Positions 55,891 to 64,000 of a DNA stretch of 64,000 nt are shown in pieces. The translations under genes were made by a program, and so were the position numbers. The notes under the pieces are model-generated. The model had not been told where the DNA came from, ran no database searches, and was given only the letters and a program-made list of their open reading frames with translations. Source of the DNA: Desulforapulum autotrophicum (lineage in GTDB: Bacteria; Desulfobacterota; Desulfobacteria; Desulfobacterales; Desulfolunaceae); the NCBI GenBank assembly GCA_020723285.1, contig DYJE01000024.1:1-64000 (forward strand), read 5' to 3'. Within the stretch, counting starts at the first letter, position 1, and every line of letters begins with the position of its first letter.

Positions 55891-57114
55891 ATGAAATTCC
55901 ATTCCAGATTCATCACTCCATTGTTCGTCCTGATGATCCTCACAGCGTTAATGCTGATTTCATGCGAAAAATCCAAAGAGGAAACCCCTGAAAAACCGGC
56001 GGAAACAACCGAAAACCAAGGCTCATCCGATTCCCACGGCGCACCGACTGCGGCCCCCCCGGAACCGTCGGACACCATCAAAATCGGCGTGGCCGGAGCC
56101 CACAGCGGTGAACTGGCGTCTTACGGCCTGCCCACGGTCAATGCCGTCAACATGGTGGTGGATGAGATCAACAGCAAAGGAGGCCTCAACGGCAAGAAAC
56201 TCCAGGTGGTCGCCGAAGACGATGTCTGCAAACCCGAAGTGGCCACCAACACCGCGACAAAGCTGGTGACTGAAAAAGTGGCCGCCGTTATCGGCCATAT
56301 CTGCAGCGGGGCCACCAAGTCCGCCATTGGCATTTACAAAGACGCCAACATCATCTGCATATCCCCTTCGGCCACCAACGCGGAACTGACCCTTTCCGGC
56401 CAGTATCCGAACTTTTTCAGAACCATTGCCAACGACGCGGCCCAGGCCAAACTTCAGGTGGACTACGCCCTGCACAAACTCCACGTCAAGAAAGTGGCCA
56501 TTCTCCATGACAAAGGAGATTACGGGAAAGGGTCCGCCACCCTGGCCAAACAGTATTTCGAGGAATCCGGCCTTGCCGCCATCGCCCTTTTCGAAGGCGT
56601 GACGGCCGGGGCCGTGGATTATTCGGCCATTGTCCAGAAAGTGAAGCAGTCCGGCGCGGAACTGGTGGTCTGGGGCGGTTATCATCCCGAGGCATCACGT
56701 ATCGTCAAACAGATGCGGACGAAAAAGATGAGCACACTGCTGATGGGTTCCGACGGCCTTAAAGATGAAACATTCATCAAAACTGCCGGAGAATTCGCCG
56801 AGGGCGTTTACGTCAGCGGTCCCCAGGACGCTTCGAAAAACATCCTGAACATCAAGGCCATCAACGATCACAAATCCCGCTTCGGCACTGAGCCGGGTGC
56901 TTTCTTCATCAACGCCTATTCTGCGGCCATGGCGCTGACCAACGCCATCGCCAAAGCCGAATCCACCGATTTCCAGGCCCTTTCCACCACGCTTAAGAAA
57001 GAAAGCATCGACACGCCCCTTGGCCGGATCAGCTTTGATGAACACGGCGATGTGGTCGGATCGGGTTTTTCCATATACCAGGTTAAAAACGGTGCGTTCA
57101 AGGAGATCAAATAG
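55891..57114 (+). CDS. livK: Branched-chain amino-acid-binding lipoprotein (LivK-type)
   Basis: A 407-residue periplasmic binding protein of the Leu/Ile/Val family. The signal ends in a lipobox (LMLISC, Cys25), so the mature protein is anchored by lipid, unlike the free E. coli LivK. A Glu/Thr/Pro-rich linker of ~40 residues follows, then the binding domain (IKIGVAGAHSGELASYGLPTVNAVNMVVDEINSKGG; VIGHICSGATKSAIGIYKDANII). The ATG at 55891 is preferred over two upstream ATGs because of AAGGAAAGG directly before it. First gene of livKHMGF. Confidence 0.9.
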   Translation: MKFHSRFITPLFVLMILTALMLISCEKSKEETPEKPAETTENQGSSDSHGAPTAAPPEPSDTIKIGVAGAHSGELASYGLPTVNAVNMVVDEINSKGGLNGKKLQVVAEDDVCKPEVATNTATKLVTEKVAAVIGHICSGATKSAIGIYKDANIICISPSATNAELTLSGQYPNFFRTIANDAAQAKLQVDYALHKLHVKKVAILHDKGDYGKGSATLAKQYFEESGLAAIALFEGVTAGAVDYSAIVQKVKQSGAELVVWGGYHPEASRIVKQMRTKKMSTLLMGSDGLKDETFIKTAGEFAEGVYVSGPQDASKNILNIKAINDHKSRFGTEPGAFFINAYSAAMALTNAIAKAESTDFQALSTTLKKESIDTPLGRISFDEHGDVVGSGFSIYQVKNGAFKEIK

Positions 57115-57122
57115 GATCGCAC

Positions 57123-58043
57123 ATGTTTCACGACAAGGCCGGATATTTTTTCGAGCTTTTCATCGGCGGTCTGACCAAGGGCAGCATCTACGCCCTGATC
57201 GCCCTTGGATACACCATGGTCTACGGCATCATCGAACTGATCAACTTCGCGCACGGTGAAATATACATGATCGGGGCCTTCACGGCCCTGATCACCGCTG
57301 CGGCCCTTACCGCCTTCGGCGTGACCCACCCTCTTGTGCTGGTGTCGGTTTCAGGGATCACCGCGGTGGTTTACGCATCGGCATACGGGTACACCCTCGA
57401 AAAAGTGGCCTACAAACCCCTTCGAAACGCGCCCAGGCTTTCGCCTTTGATCAGCGCCATCGGCATGTCGATTTTTCTCCAGAATTTTGTGCTCCTGGCC
57501 CAGACGTCCAACTACATCCCGTTTCCGAACCTGATCCCGCCTTTACCGTTCCTGGAACCCGTGTCCCACATCATGGGCACTGTGGATTTCATCATTCTCT
57601 GCACCACGGCCGTCATCATGATCCTTCTGACCTTTCTCATCAGAAAAACAAGGATCGGCACGGCCATGAGGGCCACAGCTCAGGATAAAACCATGGCAAG
57701 GCTTCTGGGTATCGATGTGGACCGGATCATCTCGTTCACCTTCATCACCGGCAGTGCCCTGGCCGCCGTGGGCGGGGTCATGGTGGGTTCCAAAATGGGT
57801 CAGATCAATTTTTACATCGGATTCATTGCCGGGATCAAAGCGTTTACAGCCGCTGTTCTGGGAGGGATCGGAAGCATTCCCGGAGCTGTTCTCGGCGGTC
57901 TTATTCTCGGCTGGACGGAAAGTTTCGGAACAGGGTATCTCACCAGCGATTACGAAGATGTTTTCGCCTTTTCCCTCCTGGTTCTGATTCTGATTTTCAA
58001 ACCTTCCGGACTTCTGGGGCGCAACACCACCCCCAAAGTTTGA
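57123..58043 (+). CDS. livH: Branched-chain amino-acid ABC permease LivH
   Basis: A 306-residue inner-membrane permease with eight or nine helices. The LivH opening is clear (FIGGLTKGSIYALIALGYTMVYGIIELINFAHGEIYMIGAF), and the cytoplasmic EAA-type loop that contacts the ATPases is in RATAQDKTMARLLGIDVDRIISFTF. It lies eight bases after livK with AGGA before the ATG, in the livKHMGF operon. It pairs with LivM to form the pore. Confidence 0.93.
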   Translation: MFHDKAGYFFELFIGGLTKGSIYALIALGYTMVYGIIELINFAHGEIYMIGAFTALITAAALTAFGVTHPLVLVSVSGITAVVYASAYGYTLEKVAYKPLRNAPRLSPLISAIGMSIFLQNFVLLAQTSNYIPFPNLIPPLPFLEPVSHIMGTVDFIILCTTAVIMILLTFLIRKTRIGTAMRATAQDKTMARLLGIDVDRIISFTFITGSALAAVGGVMVGSKMGQINFYIGFIAGIKAFTAAVLGGIGSIPGAVLGGLILGWTESFGTGYLTSDYEDVFAFSLLVLILIFKPSGLLGRNTTPKV

Positions 58044-58045
58044 AC

Positions 58046-59296
58046 ATGGACAAGGACAACCGGATCATGATCGACACTCTGCTGAAATCCTTACGAACAG
58101 CCCTGTGGTTCATGTTCCTCACGTTTCCCATCCTGGCCGTCCGCATCGACAGCCTGAAGAACGCGGTGACGGTAAGATGGCCCGCTGTTATCATTCTCGG
58201 AGCCGTCATATTCCTGATCTCCGTTCTGTGGCATACGGCAGGCCTTGTGAAACGCTCCTGGTTTTTCAGGTTTGACGGATTCAAACAGTTTATTCAGAGA
58301 TTGCCGGATCAGGATGCCTTGTCGCCATTCATGATACGAACAACACTTGGTGCAGCGGCTGTTTTCATGATCTCTCTGCCCTTTTTCGCGTCATCGTACC
58401 AGACCAACGTCATGATCAACGCCCTGCTGTACGTGATGCTCGGCCTTGGGCTCAACATCGTGGTGGGGCTGGCCGGTCTCCTTGACCTGGGGTACGTGGC
58501 GTTTTACGCCGTTGGGGCTTATCTTTACGCCCTTCTGAACCTCCATCTGGGTATCGGTTTCTGGATTGCCCTCCCCATGGGAGCAGCCCTTGCAGCATTT
58601 TTCGGAATCCTTCTGGGCATCCCCGTGCTTCGACTCAAAGGAGATTATCTGGCCATCGTGACCCTGGGTTTCGGGGAAATCATCCGCCTGATCCTCGAAA
58701 ACTGGGACCGCGTGTTCAAAGGCCCCAGCGGGATCTCCCACATTTCACGCCCTTCACTCTTCGGCATCGGCATCATGGAGTCCTCGGTGCATCACGCCAT
58801 CATTTACATGTATTACATCGTGGTCGTTCTTGTTCTCAGCACCTTCTTTTTCGTGTCACGGCTCAAGCATTCCCGCATCGGACGAGCGCTCCTGGCTCTT
58901 AAGGAAGACGAAATCGCCTGTCAGGCCATGGGCATCGACAAAATGAAAACCAAACTCACCGCCTTTGCCCTGGGTGCCACCTGGGCCGGAATGGCCGGCG
59001 TCATTTTCGCCGCCAAAACCACCTTCATCAACCCCGCCAGCTTCACGTTCATGGAGTCGGCCATCATCCTTTCCATTGTGGTCATAGGCGGCATGGGTTC
59101 CATACCCGGTGTGGTCCTCGGGGCGTTTTTCCTTGTGCTGCTTCCCGAATATTTCAGGGAACTTGGGGATTACCGCATGCTTGTCTTCGGGGGAGCCATG
59201 ATCCTCGTCATGGTGTTCAAACCCCGGGGGCTTCTTGAGAACACCAAGCCAACGGTCACTTATGTCTCTCAACAAACAGGGCCGGACACGCCATGA
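58046..59296 (+). CDS. livM: Branched-chain amino-acid ABC permease LivM
   Basis: A 416-residue permease, longer than LivH because of an N-terminal extension with two extra helices (~18-35 and ~45-65), as in E. coli LivM. The core has the GLGLNIVVGLAGLLDLGYVAFYAVGAY signature and the EAA-like loop ALLALKEDEIACQAMGIDKMK. Start: ATG 58046 is used; a TTG at 58040 overlapping the livH stop and an ATG at 58067 (AAGGA upstream) are alternatives. It overlaps livG by four bases (ATGA), so all are coupled. Confidence 0.9.
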   Translation: MDKDNRIMIDTLLKSLRTALWFMFLTFPILAVRIDSLKNAVTVRWPAVIILGAVIFLISVLWHTAGLVKRSWFFRFDGFKQFIQRLPDQDALSPFMIRTTLGAAAVFMISLPFFASSYQTNVMINALLYVMLGLGLNIVVGLAGLLDLGYVAFYAVGAYLYALLNLHLGIGFWIALPMGAALAAFFGILLGIPVLRLKGDYLAIVTLGFGEIIRLILENWDRVFKGPSGISHISRPSLFGIGIMESSVHHAIIYMYYIVVVLVLSTFFFVSRLKHSRIGRALLALKEDEIACQAMGIDKMKTKLTAFALGATWAGMAGVIFAAKTTFINPASFTFMESAIILSIVVIGGMGSIPGVVLGAFFLVLLPEYFRELGDYRMLVFGGAMILVMVFKPRGLLENTKPTVTYVSQQTGPDTP

Positions 59297-60081
59297 ATCC
59301 CATCCTCAACGTCAGACAGCTCACCATGGATTTCGGAGGCATCAGAGCCCTCGCCCGGCTCGATCTCACCGTCAACCATGGTGAGATCGCGGCACTCATC
59401 GGTCCCAACGGCGCGGGAAAAACCACATTTTTCAACTGCGTCACCGGCCTTTATGTCCCGACTTCGGGCGATGTGTTCATTCATGCAACGCCGGAGAAAT
59501 CCGTCCGGATCAACGGAATGAAACCCCATCGCGTCACCCGGGCCGGCCTGTCCAGAACGTTCCAAAACATCCGCCTGTTCAAGGAGATGACCGCCCTTGA
59601 AAATGTCATGATCGGGCGTCACTGCCGGACACATGCCGGAATATTCGGAGCCTTTTTCAGAAACAGGGCTACCCGGGATGAAGAACAGCGGATCATCCAT
59701 GACAGTTACCGTCTTCTTGAAATCGTGGGTCTTGAGGACCAGGTGAACTTCCGGGCTCTGAACCTGCCCTACGGGGATCAGCGGAAACTTGAAATCGCAA
59801 GGGCCCTTGCCGCAGAACCGCGTCTTCTTCTCCTGGATGAACCGGCTGCGGGAATGAACAGTCAGGAAACACGGGATCTTACCAGTCTGATACTCAAAAT
59901 CCGAGACGAATTCAACATCGCCATCCTTCTCATCGAACATGACATGAAACTGGTCATGACCTTGTCCGAACGGATCTTCGTCATGGATTACGGCCGTAAA
60001 ATAGCTGAAGGCACTCCCGAGGACATCCGGACCAACCCCGACGTGATCAGGGCGTATCTGGGAGAAGACAGCCATGCTTGA
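59293..60081 (+). CDS. livG: Branched-chain amino-acid ABC ATPase LivG
   Basis: A 262-residue ABC ATPase. Walker A GPNGAGKTTFFN, LivG-type insertion after it (GLYVPTSGDVFI ... HRVTRAGLSRTFQNIRLFKEMTALENVMIG), signature LPYGDQRKLEIARALA, Walker B LLLLDEPAAGMNSQE and the switch His in LIEHDMK. The RTFQN-RLF phrase is diagnostic for LivG. The signature GDQRKLE replaces the usual LSGGQ, as is typical of the family. ATGA overlap with livM. Confidence 0.95.
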   Translation: MNPILNVRQLTMDFGGIRALARLDLTVNHGEIAALIGPNGAGKTTFFNCVTGLYVPTSGDVFIHATPEKSVRINGMKPHRVTRAGLSRTFQNIRLFKEMTALENVMIGRHCRTHAGIFGAFFRNRATRDEEQRIIHDSYRLLEIVGLEDQVNFRALNLPYGDQRKLEIARALAAEPRLLLLDEPAAGMNSQETRDLTSLILKIRDEFNIAILLIEHDMKLVMTLSERIFVMDYGRKIAEGTPEDIRTNPDVIRAYLGEDSHA

Positions 60082-60781
60082 ACTCAGAGGCATCAACACG
60101 TATTACGGAAAAATCCACGCCTTAAGGGATGTGAGTCTTTCGGTTCAGGAAGGTGAAATTATCGCCCTCATCGGCTCGAACGGAGCCGGAAAAACAACCA
60201 CGCTGATGAGCGTTTCAGGAATCATCCCGCCTTCTTCCGGAGAAATCTTATTCAAAGGCAGGGCCATCCATGATTCGTCACCGGAAGCCATCGTCCGCCT
60301 TGGCATCGCCCATGTCCCCGAAGGCCGGAGGATCTTCCCTTTTCTCACCGTCATGGAAAACCTGTCCCTTGGAGCTTTTCTCAGAAAAGACAGACAGAAC
60401 ATCAAAAAAGACCTCGATACGGTTTTCGATCTGTTCCCTATTTTAAAGAACCGTAAAGACCAGCCCGGAGGCAACCTGAGCGGCGGTGAACAGCAGATGC
60501 TCGCCATTTCACGCGCCTTTATGGCCCGGCCCGGGCTTCTGCTCCTCGATGAACCGTCTTTGGGGCTTGCGCCCCTTGTGATCAAACAGATTTTCGAAAT
60601 CATCACAGAATTGAACACGACAAAAGGAACCACCCTTCTTCTTGTGGAACAGAATGCCAACCTCGCCCTTAAAACTGCGCACCGGGCCTATGTGATTGAA
60701 AACGGGTGCATTACATTAACAGGAAAGGGCCGTGAACTCCTGGTTCACGACGATGTCAGGAAAGCCTATCTGGGCCTTTGA
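60074..60781 (+). CDS. livF: Branched-chain amino-acid ABC ATPase LivF
   Basis: A 235-residue second ATPase of the importer. Walker A GSNGAGKTTTLM, signature LSGGEQQMLAISRA, Walker B LLLLDEPSLGLAPL (the SLGLAP phrase marks LivF), switch region LLVEQNANLALKTAHRAYVIENG. It begins eight bases inside the livG end. The heterodimer LivG-LivF powers the LivHM pore. Followed after 98 bases by azlC. Confidence 0.95.
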   Translation: MLELRGINTYYGKIHALRDVSLSVQEGEIIALIGSNGAGKTTTLMSVSGIIPPSSGEILFKGRAIHDSSPEAIVRLGIAHVPEGRRIFPFLTVMENLSLGAFLRKDRQNIKKDLDTVFDLFPILKNRKDQPGGNLSGGEQQMLAISRAFMARPGLLLLDEPSLGLAPLVIKQIFEIITELNTTKGTTLLLVEQNANLALKTAHRAYVIENGCITLTGKGRELLVHDDVRKAYLGL

Positions 60782-60879
60782 CGGTTTCAAAACACCCCTT
60801 TCCACTTTCAAAAAAAATCTTCCCTGCGAATCTCCGGGCTGATAAAACGTTCGCTGACATAAAACAATGGGAGCCGACC

Positions 60880-61587
60880 ATGAACGAACCACTGAAATCA
60901 GACATCCTTTCAGGGCTGTCCGCCGCACTTCCGATCTGTCTGGGCTATATTCCCCTGGGGCTTACATTTGGTGTCCTTGCCCAGAAAGCCGGCCTCTCTC
61001 CCCTGGACGTGGCATTCATGTCCTTTATCGTTTTCGCCGGGGGTTCCCAGTTTATCGCCGTGGCCATGTATTCCGGGGGAGCGGCCATGATGTCCATCGT
61101 GTTCACGACCTTCATGGTAAACCTTCGGCATTTTCTTATGGGTTCGTCCCTGTCGGTTTTTCTCAAAGGGAAAAACCGATGGACCCTGACCTTGTTCGCA
61201 CACACCATCACCGATGAATCGTTTGTCGTCAATTCCCAGCAGTATACAAAAAAAGACTGGAACATGCGTCGGGCCCTGGTGGTCAATTATGCCGCTTACG
61301 TCTCATGGTTCATCAGTACCGTCACCGGTGCCCTGACAGGGCGATTCATTCCCGAAAACGCTTTGGGTATGGACTACGCTCTGACAGCCATGTTCATCGG
61401 ACTTCTTGTGTTCCAGATGAAACACGCCGTGCATCTGGTCACGGCCATTGCTGCCGGATTCATCGCCTGCGCCATGGCCTCCCGTTTCAAGGGAAACGGA
61501 TACATCATCGTTGCATCGGTATCCGCTGCTGTTTTCGGTGCGATGTTGAACAGAATGTTCGAACGGAAGGAAAATCATGATGCATGA
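60880..61587 (+). CDS. azlC: AzlC-family branched-chain amino-acid exporter large subunit
   Basis: A 235-residue inner-membrane protein. The AzlC pattern is clear: LSAALPICLGYIPLGLTFGVLAQKAGLSPLDVAFMSFIVFAGGSQFIAV, with HFLMGSSLS later. AzlC and AzlD together export branched-chain amino acids (BrnFE in Corynebacterium). The ATG at 60880 follows GGGAG by six bases and is preferred over an in-frame start at 60778 that would overlap livF with an atypical leader. Likely in the same transcript as livKHMGF or just after it. It overlaps azlD by 11 bases. Confidence 0.9.
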   Translation: MNEPLKSDILSGLSAALPICLGYIPLGLTFGVLAQKAGLSPLDVAFMSFIVFAGGSQFIAVAMYSGGAAMMSIVFTTFMVNLRHFLMGSSLSVFLKGKNRWTLTLFAHTITDESFVVNSQQYTKKDWNMRRALVVNYAAYVSWFISTVTGALTGRFIPENALGMDYALTAMFIGLLVFQMKHAVHLVTAIAAGFIACAMASRFKGNGYIIVASVSAAVFGAMLNRMFERKENHDA

Positions 61588-61894
61588 GGACCTGGCTCTG
61601 ACAGTCATAGGGATGTGGGCCGTCACGTTTTTCCCGAGGTGGCTGCCGGTTTTTGCTCTTTCAAACCGTAAACTTCCGGAACCATTGATAAAAGTCCTTG
61701 AAATGATTCCTGTGGCACTCCTCAGCGCCATTGTGTTTCCATCGATTTTTGTCTCGGAAGGCTCTCTGGATGTGACAAATACACACTGTTTCACTGCTGT
61801 TCCGACCATTCTGATCGCTTATGTGACCCGGTCTCTCATTGGAACCATTGTCGGGGGAATGCTTGTGTACTGGCTGGCGGGTTATCTTGGATAA
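61577..61894 (+). CDS. azlD: AzlD-family branched-chain amino-acid exporter small subunit
   Basis: A 105-residue membrane protein with about four helices; ALTVIGMWAVTFFPRWLPVFALSNRKLPEPLIKVLEMIPVALLSAIVFPSIF is typical AzlD, including the RWLPF-like loop. It overlaps azlC by 11 bases, so the two subunits are coupled. It ends the amino-acid transport cluster; a stem-loop terminator follows at 61923. Confidence 0.9.
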   Translation: MMHEDLALTVIGMWAVTFFPRWLPVFALSNRKLPEPLIKVLEMIPVALLSAIVFPSIFVSEGSLDVTNTHCFTAVPTILIAYVTRSLIGTIVGGMLVYWLAGYLG

Positions 61895-61922
61895 ATCGGG
61901 AAGAATACAGGACTGAAATATC

Positions 61923-61966
61923 TGGCGGAACATCATCCTGTCACAGATGAGGTTCCGCCATGTTTT
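61923..61966. terminator. Stem-loop terminator after azlD
   Basis: TGGCGGAAC-A-TCATC pairs with AGATGA-G-GTTCCGCCA (61923-61960), about 14 pairs with one mismatch, followed by TGTTTTCC. Convergent with the PilZ gene, so it may act for both. Confidence 0.6.
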
Positions 61967-61980
61967 CCGTCTCATTCATA

Positions 61981-62454
61981 TCAGTTGACCGTCTTTCCTA
62001 TGTGTTTGTCGATGAAGTTTCTGACCATGGTTTTCTGATCGTCTGAAAGACCTGAGAATTCAATGCACGCGATCCTTTTTTCAAATCGCCCTTTCTGATC
62101 TTCCCCGGCCTTGTAATCATTCACCTTTTTATAAGGAATTTTTTCAAGACAGAATCCGAAGCCTGTGACAAGGATATCCAGGGATTCCGACTCAGCCAGA
62201 CATTCTCCATCGGTAAAATAAACATAAGACATTCCGGTCTCACCCATATCCCTGATCTGGCAGGCCTGGGGGGCGAGAGTTTCGATCACCGCGTAAATCC
62301 CTTCGCTGACGGCAAGGCGGTCTTCAATCCGTCTGTCGATATTCATTTCACGGTAAAGGTATTCCGTGTTGTTCTGTGCCACAACGGGTGTGGTCCGGGT
62401 TGATTTGAACCATACAGCATCGCTTTTTTTCGTTCGTGTCATCGTACTTTGCAT
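61981..62454 (-). CDS. PilZ-domain protein
   Basis: A 157-residue protein with the PilZ N-terminal c-di-GMP motif (DRRIEDR, the RxxxR pattern) and the second part GETGMSYVYF where D/N-x-S-x-x-G is expected; the latter is loose, so c-di-GMP binding is likely but not certain. The last segment (KGRFEKRIACIEFSGLSDDQKTMVRNFID) matches the end of a PilZ beta-barrel plus helix. GGAGG precedes the ATG. No flagellar or cyclase gene is beside it. Confidence 0.75.
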   Translation of the reverse strand: MQSTMTRTKKSDAVWFKSTRTTPVVAQNNTEYLYREMNIDRRIEDRLAVSEGIYAVIETLAPQACQIRDMGETGMSYVYFTDGECLAESESLDILVTGFGFCLEKIPYKKVNDYKAGEDQKGRFEKRIACIEFSGLSDDQKTMVRNFIDKHIGKTVN

Positions 62455-62963
62455 CGTTGGCCTCCGTTGTGATTGAAAGTGTAAGTTCAGCCATAACGTG
62501 TCGAGTTAATGAATCATATCCGTCAATTGTCGTAACAGGATCAAGGGGTTTTTTCTCGGAATCGTGAGAAAAATGAAACGAGAGAATCAAACGTTAGGTG
62601 TTATATATGAAACTTGATAAACATTTGTCCATAGATCAAAACCATCATTTTCATGGGGGAACCCCCCTAACCTTCAGGTAATACATGATCATTCACCCAT
62701 TCCACCCGTCAAGTGCATTAACAGTCCGGTATCAAACAAAAAACAGCCAATATCCCATAAACATTGATCATTTGTGGTTCAGCGCGTTTTCCCACTCTTC
62801 ACCCGGTTTCCCCCAGTGAGCAGGAAAACCGGGATAATATCCTGATGAAAACCCGATATATCGCGATGAAATATCTCAAAGCCCGGAAGCATGCCCTTGA
62901 CTTGGTCAAACCTTTTTGCAATAAGGGTGTTCATGCTGACTGAAACATTGAAGGTTTAAAACC
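62455..62963. other. Gene-free intergenic region
   Basis: About 509 bases without a credible gene. It holds an inverted repeat TTGAC(TTG)GTCAA at 62897-62909 about 55 bases before the next start, which overlaps a possible -35 element, and a small GGGGG(AA)CCCCC hairpin at 62655-62666. It probably contains promoters for the PilZ gene and the 177-residue gene. I see no tRNA. Confidence 0.4.
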
Positions 62964-63497
62964 ATGAACAAACGGATTTTACTGAAATCCCAAAAAAATC
63001 TAATCCATGGAATGATCCTGGACAAGGGTCTTGATCCACGTGATTTTGAATGGGTTGAAACCTTCAGCGATCTGGACCCGGAAAAAATCATCTCACGGCT
63101 CATCAACCGTCATTCAGATTTCTTCTATTCATTTGAAATGCGCGGGGAATCCCACTTCGCCATTTTCTCCCCTGCATGCCAGTCGTATATCGGCACCGAT
63201 TATCCGGGAACCTGGGATGCTCAGCAACGTTGTTTTCTAAACTGGCTCGATCTTCTCCTGAAAGAAAAAAGTGAACCGGACCTCTGGTCCCAGGGACTGA
63301 AGAACATCAGACCGATGAAGGAGGATCAGCCCAGACAGCAGACGTATATCGCCTCCCCTTCAGCCCAAAGCCCGAACCCGGCTCAGTTTTCATCACGCCT
63401 GGAAAATCTTTTGGAAACGACACGCCTGAAAGCGGAGAGGGAAATAAATTCAACCGCCGCGCCCATTCACATCAAACGATACTACGGGAAAGCATAA
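62964..63497 (+). CDS. Hypothetical 177-residue protein
   Basis: A soluble protein with no recognised domain. It includes an aromatic-rich core (SDFFYSFEMRGESHFAIFSPACQSYIG) and TWDAQQRCFLNWLDLLLKEK, followed by a Pro/Gln/Ser-rich stretch and a basic tail. AAGG sits eight bases upstream of the ATG. The overall pattern resembles small regulatory or phage-derived proteins, but this is only an impression. A START-domain gene follows on the same strand after ~200 bases. Confidence 0.55.
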   Translation: MNKRILLKSQKNLIHGMILDKGLDPRDFEWVETFSDLDPEKIISRLINRHSDFFYSFEMRGESHFAIFSPACQSYIGTDYPGTWDAQQRCFLNWLDLLLKEKSEPDLWSQGLKNIRPMKEDQPRQQTYIASPSAQSPNPAQFSSRLENLLETTRLKAEREINSTAAPIHIKRYYGKA

Positions 63498-63637
63498 TTT
63501 AAATAGCTAATAATTCAAGCACCCTAATCACACTTTCCTCAACAAAATGATTATACCATTTGTAAAATTGTGTCACCCAAGAATCCTGTGGAATTTTAAA
63601 ATACAATATGATAATGAAAATTATCACTCAAAGTTAC

Positions 63638-63651
63638 CAATGTTTACATTG
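63638..63651. promoter_or_regulatory. Perfect palindrome upstream of START gene
   Basis: CAATGT(TT)ACATTG, with CTCAA/TTGAG arms further out (63627-63631, 63656-63660), about 46 bases before the START gene's ATG. Possibly a regulatory operator or a leader hairpin; no matching regulator is identified. Confidence 0.35.
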
Positions 63652-63696
63652 ATAATTGAGGTTTTTAAGTTTTACGTTTTGAAGAATGGGGAAAGC

Positions 63697-64000
63697 ATGG
63701 GCCGTACTGCATATGTAAAAATGACCACATCCGTTTTCCTTTGCCTTTTGCTGACCTTTTCCGGGGCTGCACGGGCAGAAGACACTTGCGGCGTCGTGGA
63801 TCTTTCCCTTCTTGGAGATGACTGGACCCTCACAAAGAAAGAAAAGGGCGTCACTCATTACTCTCAGCCTGTCAAGGGCTACGAGCTCAACGCATATAAA
63901 GGGGTCTGCACCATCAACAAATCCGTTGGCGACGTCTATTCCATGCTGACAGACGTGGCCAGTCACCCCACCTGGGTGGCCTACTGCGACTCATCATCCA
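63697..64000 (+). CDS. Secreted START-domain protein, 3' end beyond window
   Basis: Open to the end of the window (101 complete codons). A signal peptide (VKMTTSVFLCLLLTFSGAARA) precedes LLGDDWTLTKKEKGVTHYSQPV, then YELNAYKGVCTINKSVGDVYSMLTDVASHPTWVAYC, which has the START (StAR-related lipid transfer) pattern of a strand, helix and the ...HPTWVAYC... turn. START domains bind lipids or other hydrophobic ligands; secreted versions occur in Gram-negatives, but ligands are mostly unknown. The start ATG at 63697 has GGGGAAAG upstream. Its C-terminal part lies outside the window. Confidence 0.75.
   Translation, partial: MGRTAYVKMTTSVFLCLLLTFSGAARAEDTCGVVDLSLLGDDWTLTKKEKGVTHYSQPVKGYELNAYKGVCTINKSVGDVYSMLTDVASHPTWVAYCDSSS

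Noticed and set aside
63634-63966. 110-codon minus-strand frame overlapping the START gene
   Set aside because: The plus-strand frame has a signal peptide and START pattern; the antisense frame has none.

Overview
The window is most likely chromosomal DNA of an anaerobic, Gram-negative bacterium, probably a sulfate-reducing-type Desulfobacterota (old Deltaproteobacteria). The clues are an oxygen-sensitive-type acyl-CoA dehydratase activase fusion, a small siroheme/4Fe-4S sulfite-reductase-like protein, an iron-dependent alcohol dehydrogenase, an OFA-family carboxylate antiporter, very large hybrid histidine kinases, a sigma-54 response regulator, and outer-membrane and LapA-type proteins. The assignment is inference from gene content; no rRNA is present.

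Region 1 (1 to 4.1 kb) is an accessory, partly low-GC island. It holds a duplicated palindrome-rich repeat, an intact PIN-toxin/antitoxin pair, a GIY-YIG nuclease gene, a small Cys/His protein, and a higBA module flanked by two decayed group II intron 3' ends. The higB toxin frame is broken by one ochre codon.

Region 2 (4.1 to 23.3 kb) carries a giant acyl-CoA dehydratase activase fusion divergent from a GlxA-type regulator, a 1626-residue hybrid kinase, a thioesterase, the siroheme protein, a mazEF-like pair, an alcohol dehydrogenase, an OFA transporter, a Mrp ATPase and a dGTPase/UPF0280 pair.

Region 3 (23.5 to 43.1 kb) holds lapA, mutS, an AMIN amidase, ettA, a sigma-54 activator, a double-sensor kinase, a radical SAM protein with an unrecognised N-terminal half, a vapBC pair whose toxin is also broken by one ochre codon, and a CheB-CheR-PAS-kinase-receiver fusion.

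Region 4 (43.4 to 54.6 kb) is mostly core metabolism on the minus strand: dnaE, guaB and a purH split into two overlapping genes (IMP cyclohydrolase then AICAR formyltransferase), with AIM24, then tolC and guanine deaminase on the plus strand. The purine genes together make and recycle IMP/GMP.

Region 5 (54.6 to 64 kb) has a CBS-ACT protein divergent from a complete livKHMGF branched-chain amino-acid importer that is followed by the azlCD exporter pair, then a PilZ protein, a hypothetical gene, and the start of a secreted START-domain protein cut by the window edge. I did not find tRNA, rRNA or CRISPR arrays. I see no clear novel defence system; the most unusual signals are the two single-stop toxin pseudogenes with intact antitoxins, the intron-remnant-flanked higBA, and several uncharacterised fusion proteins.
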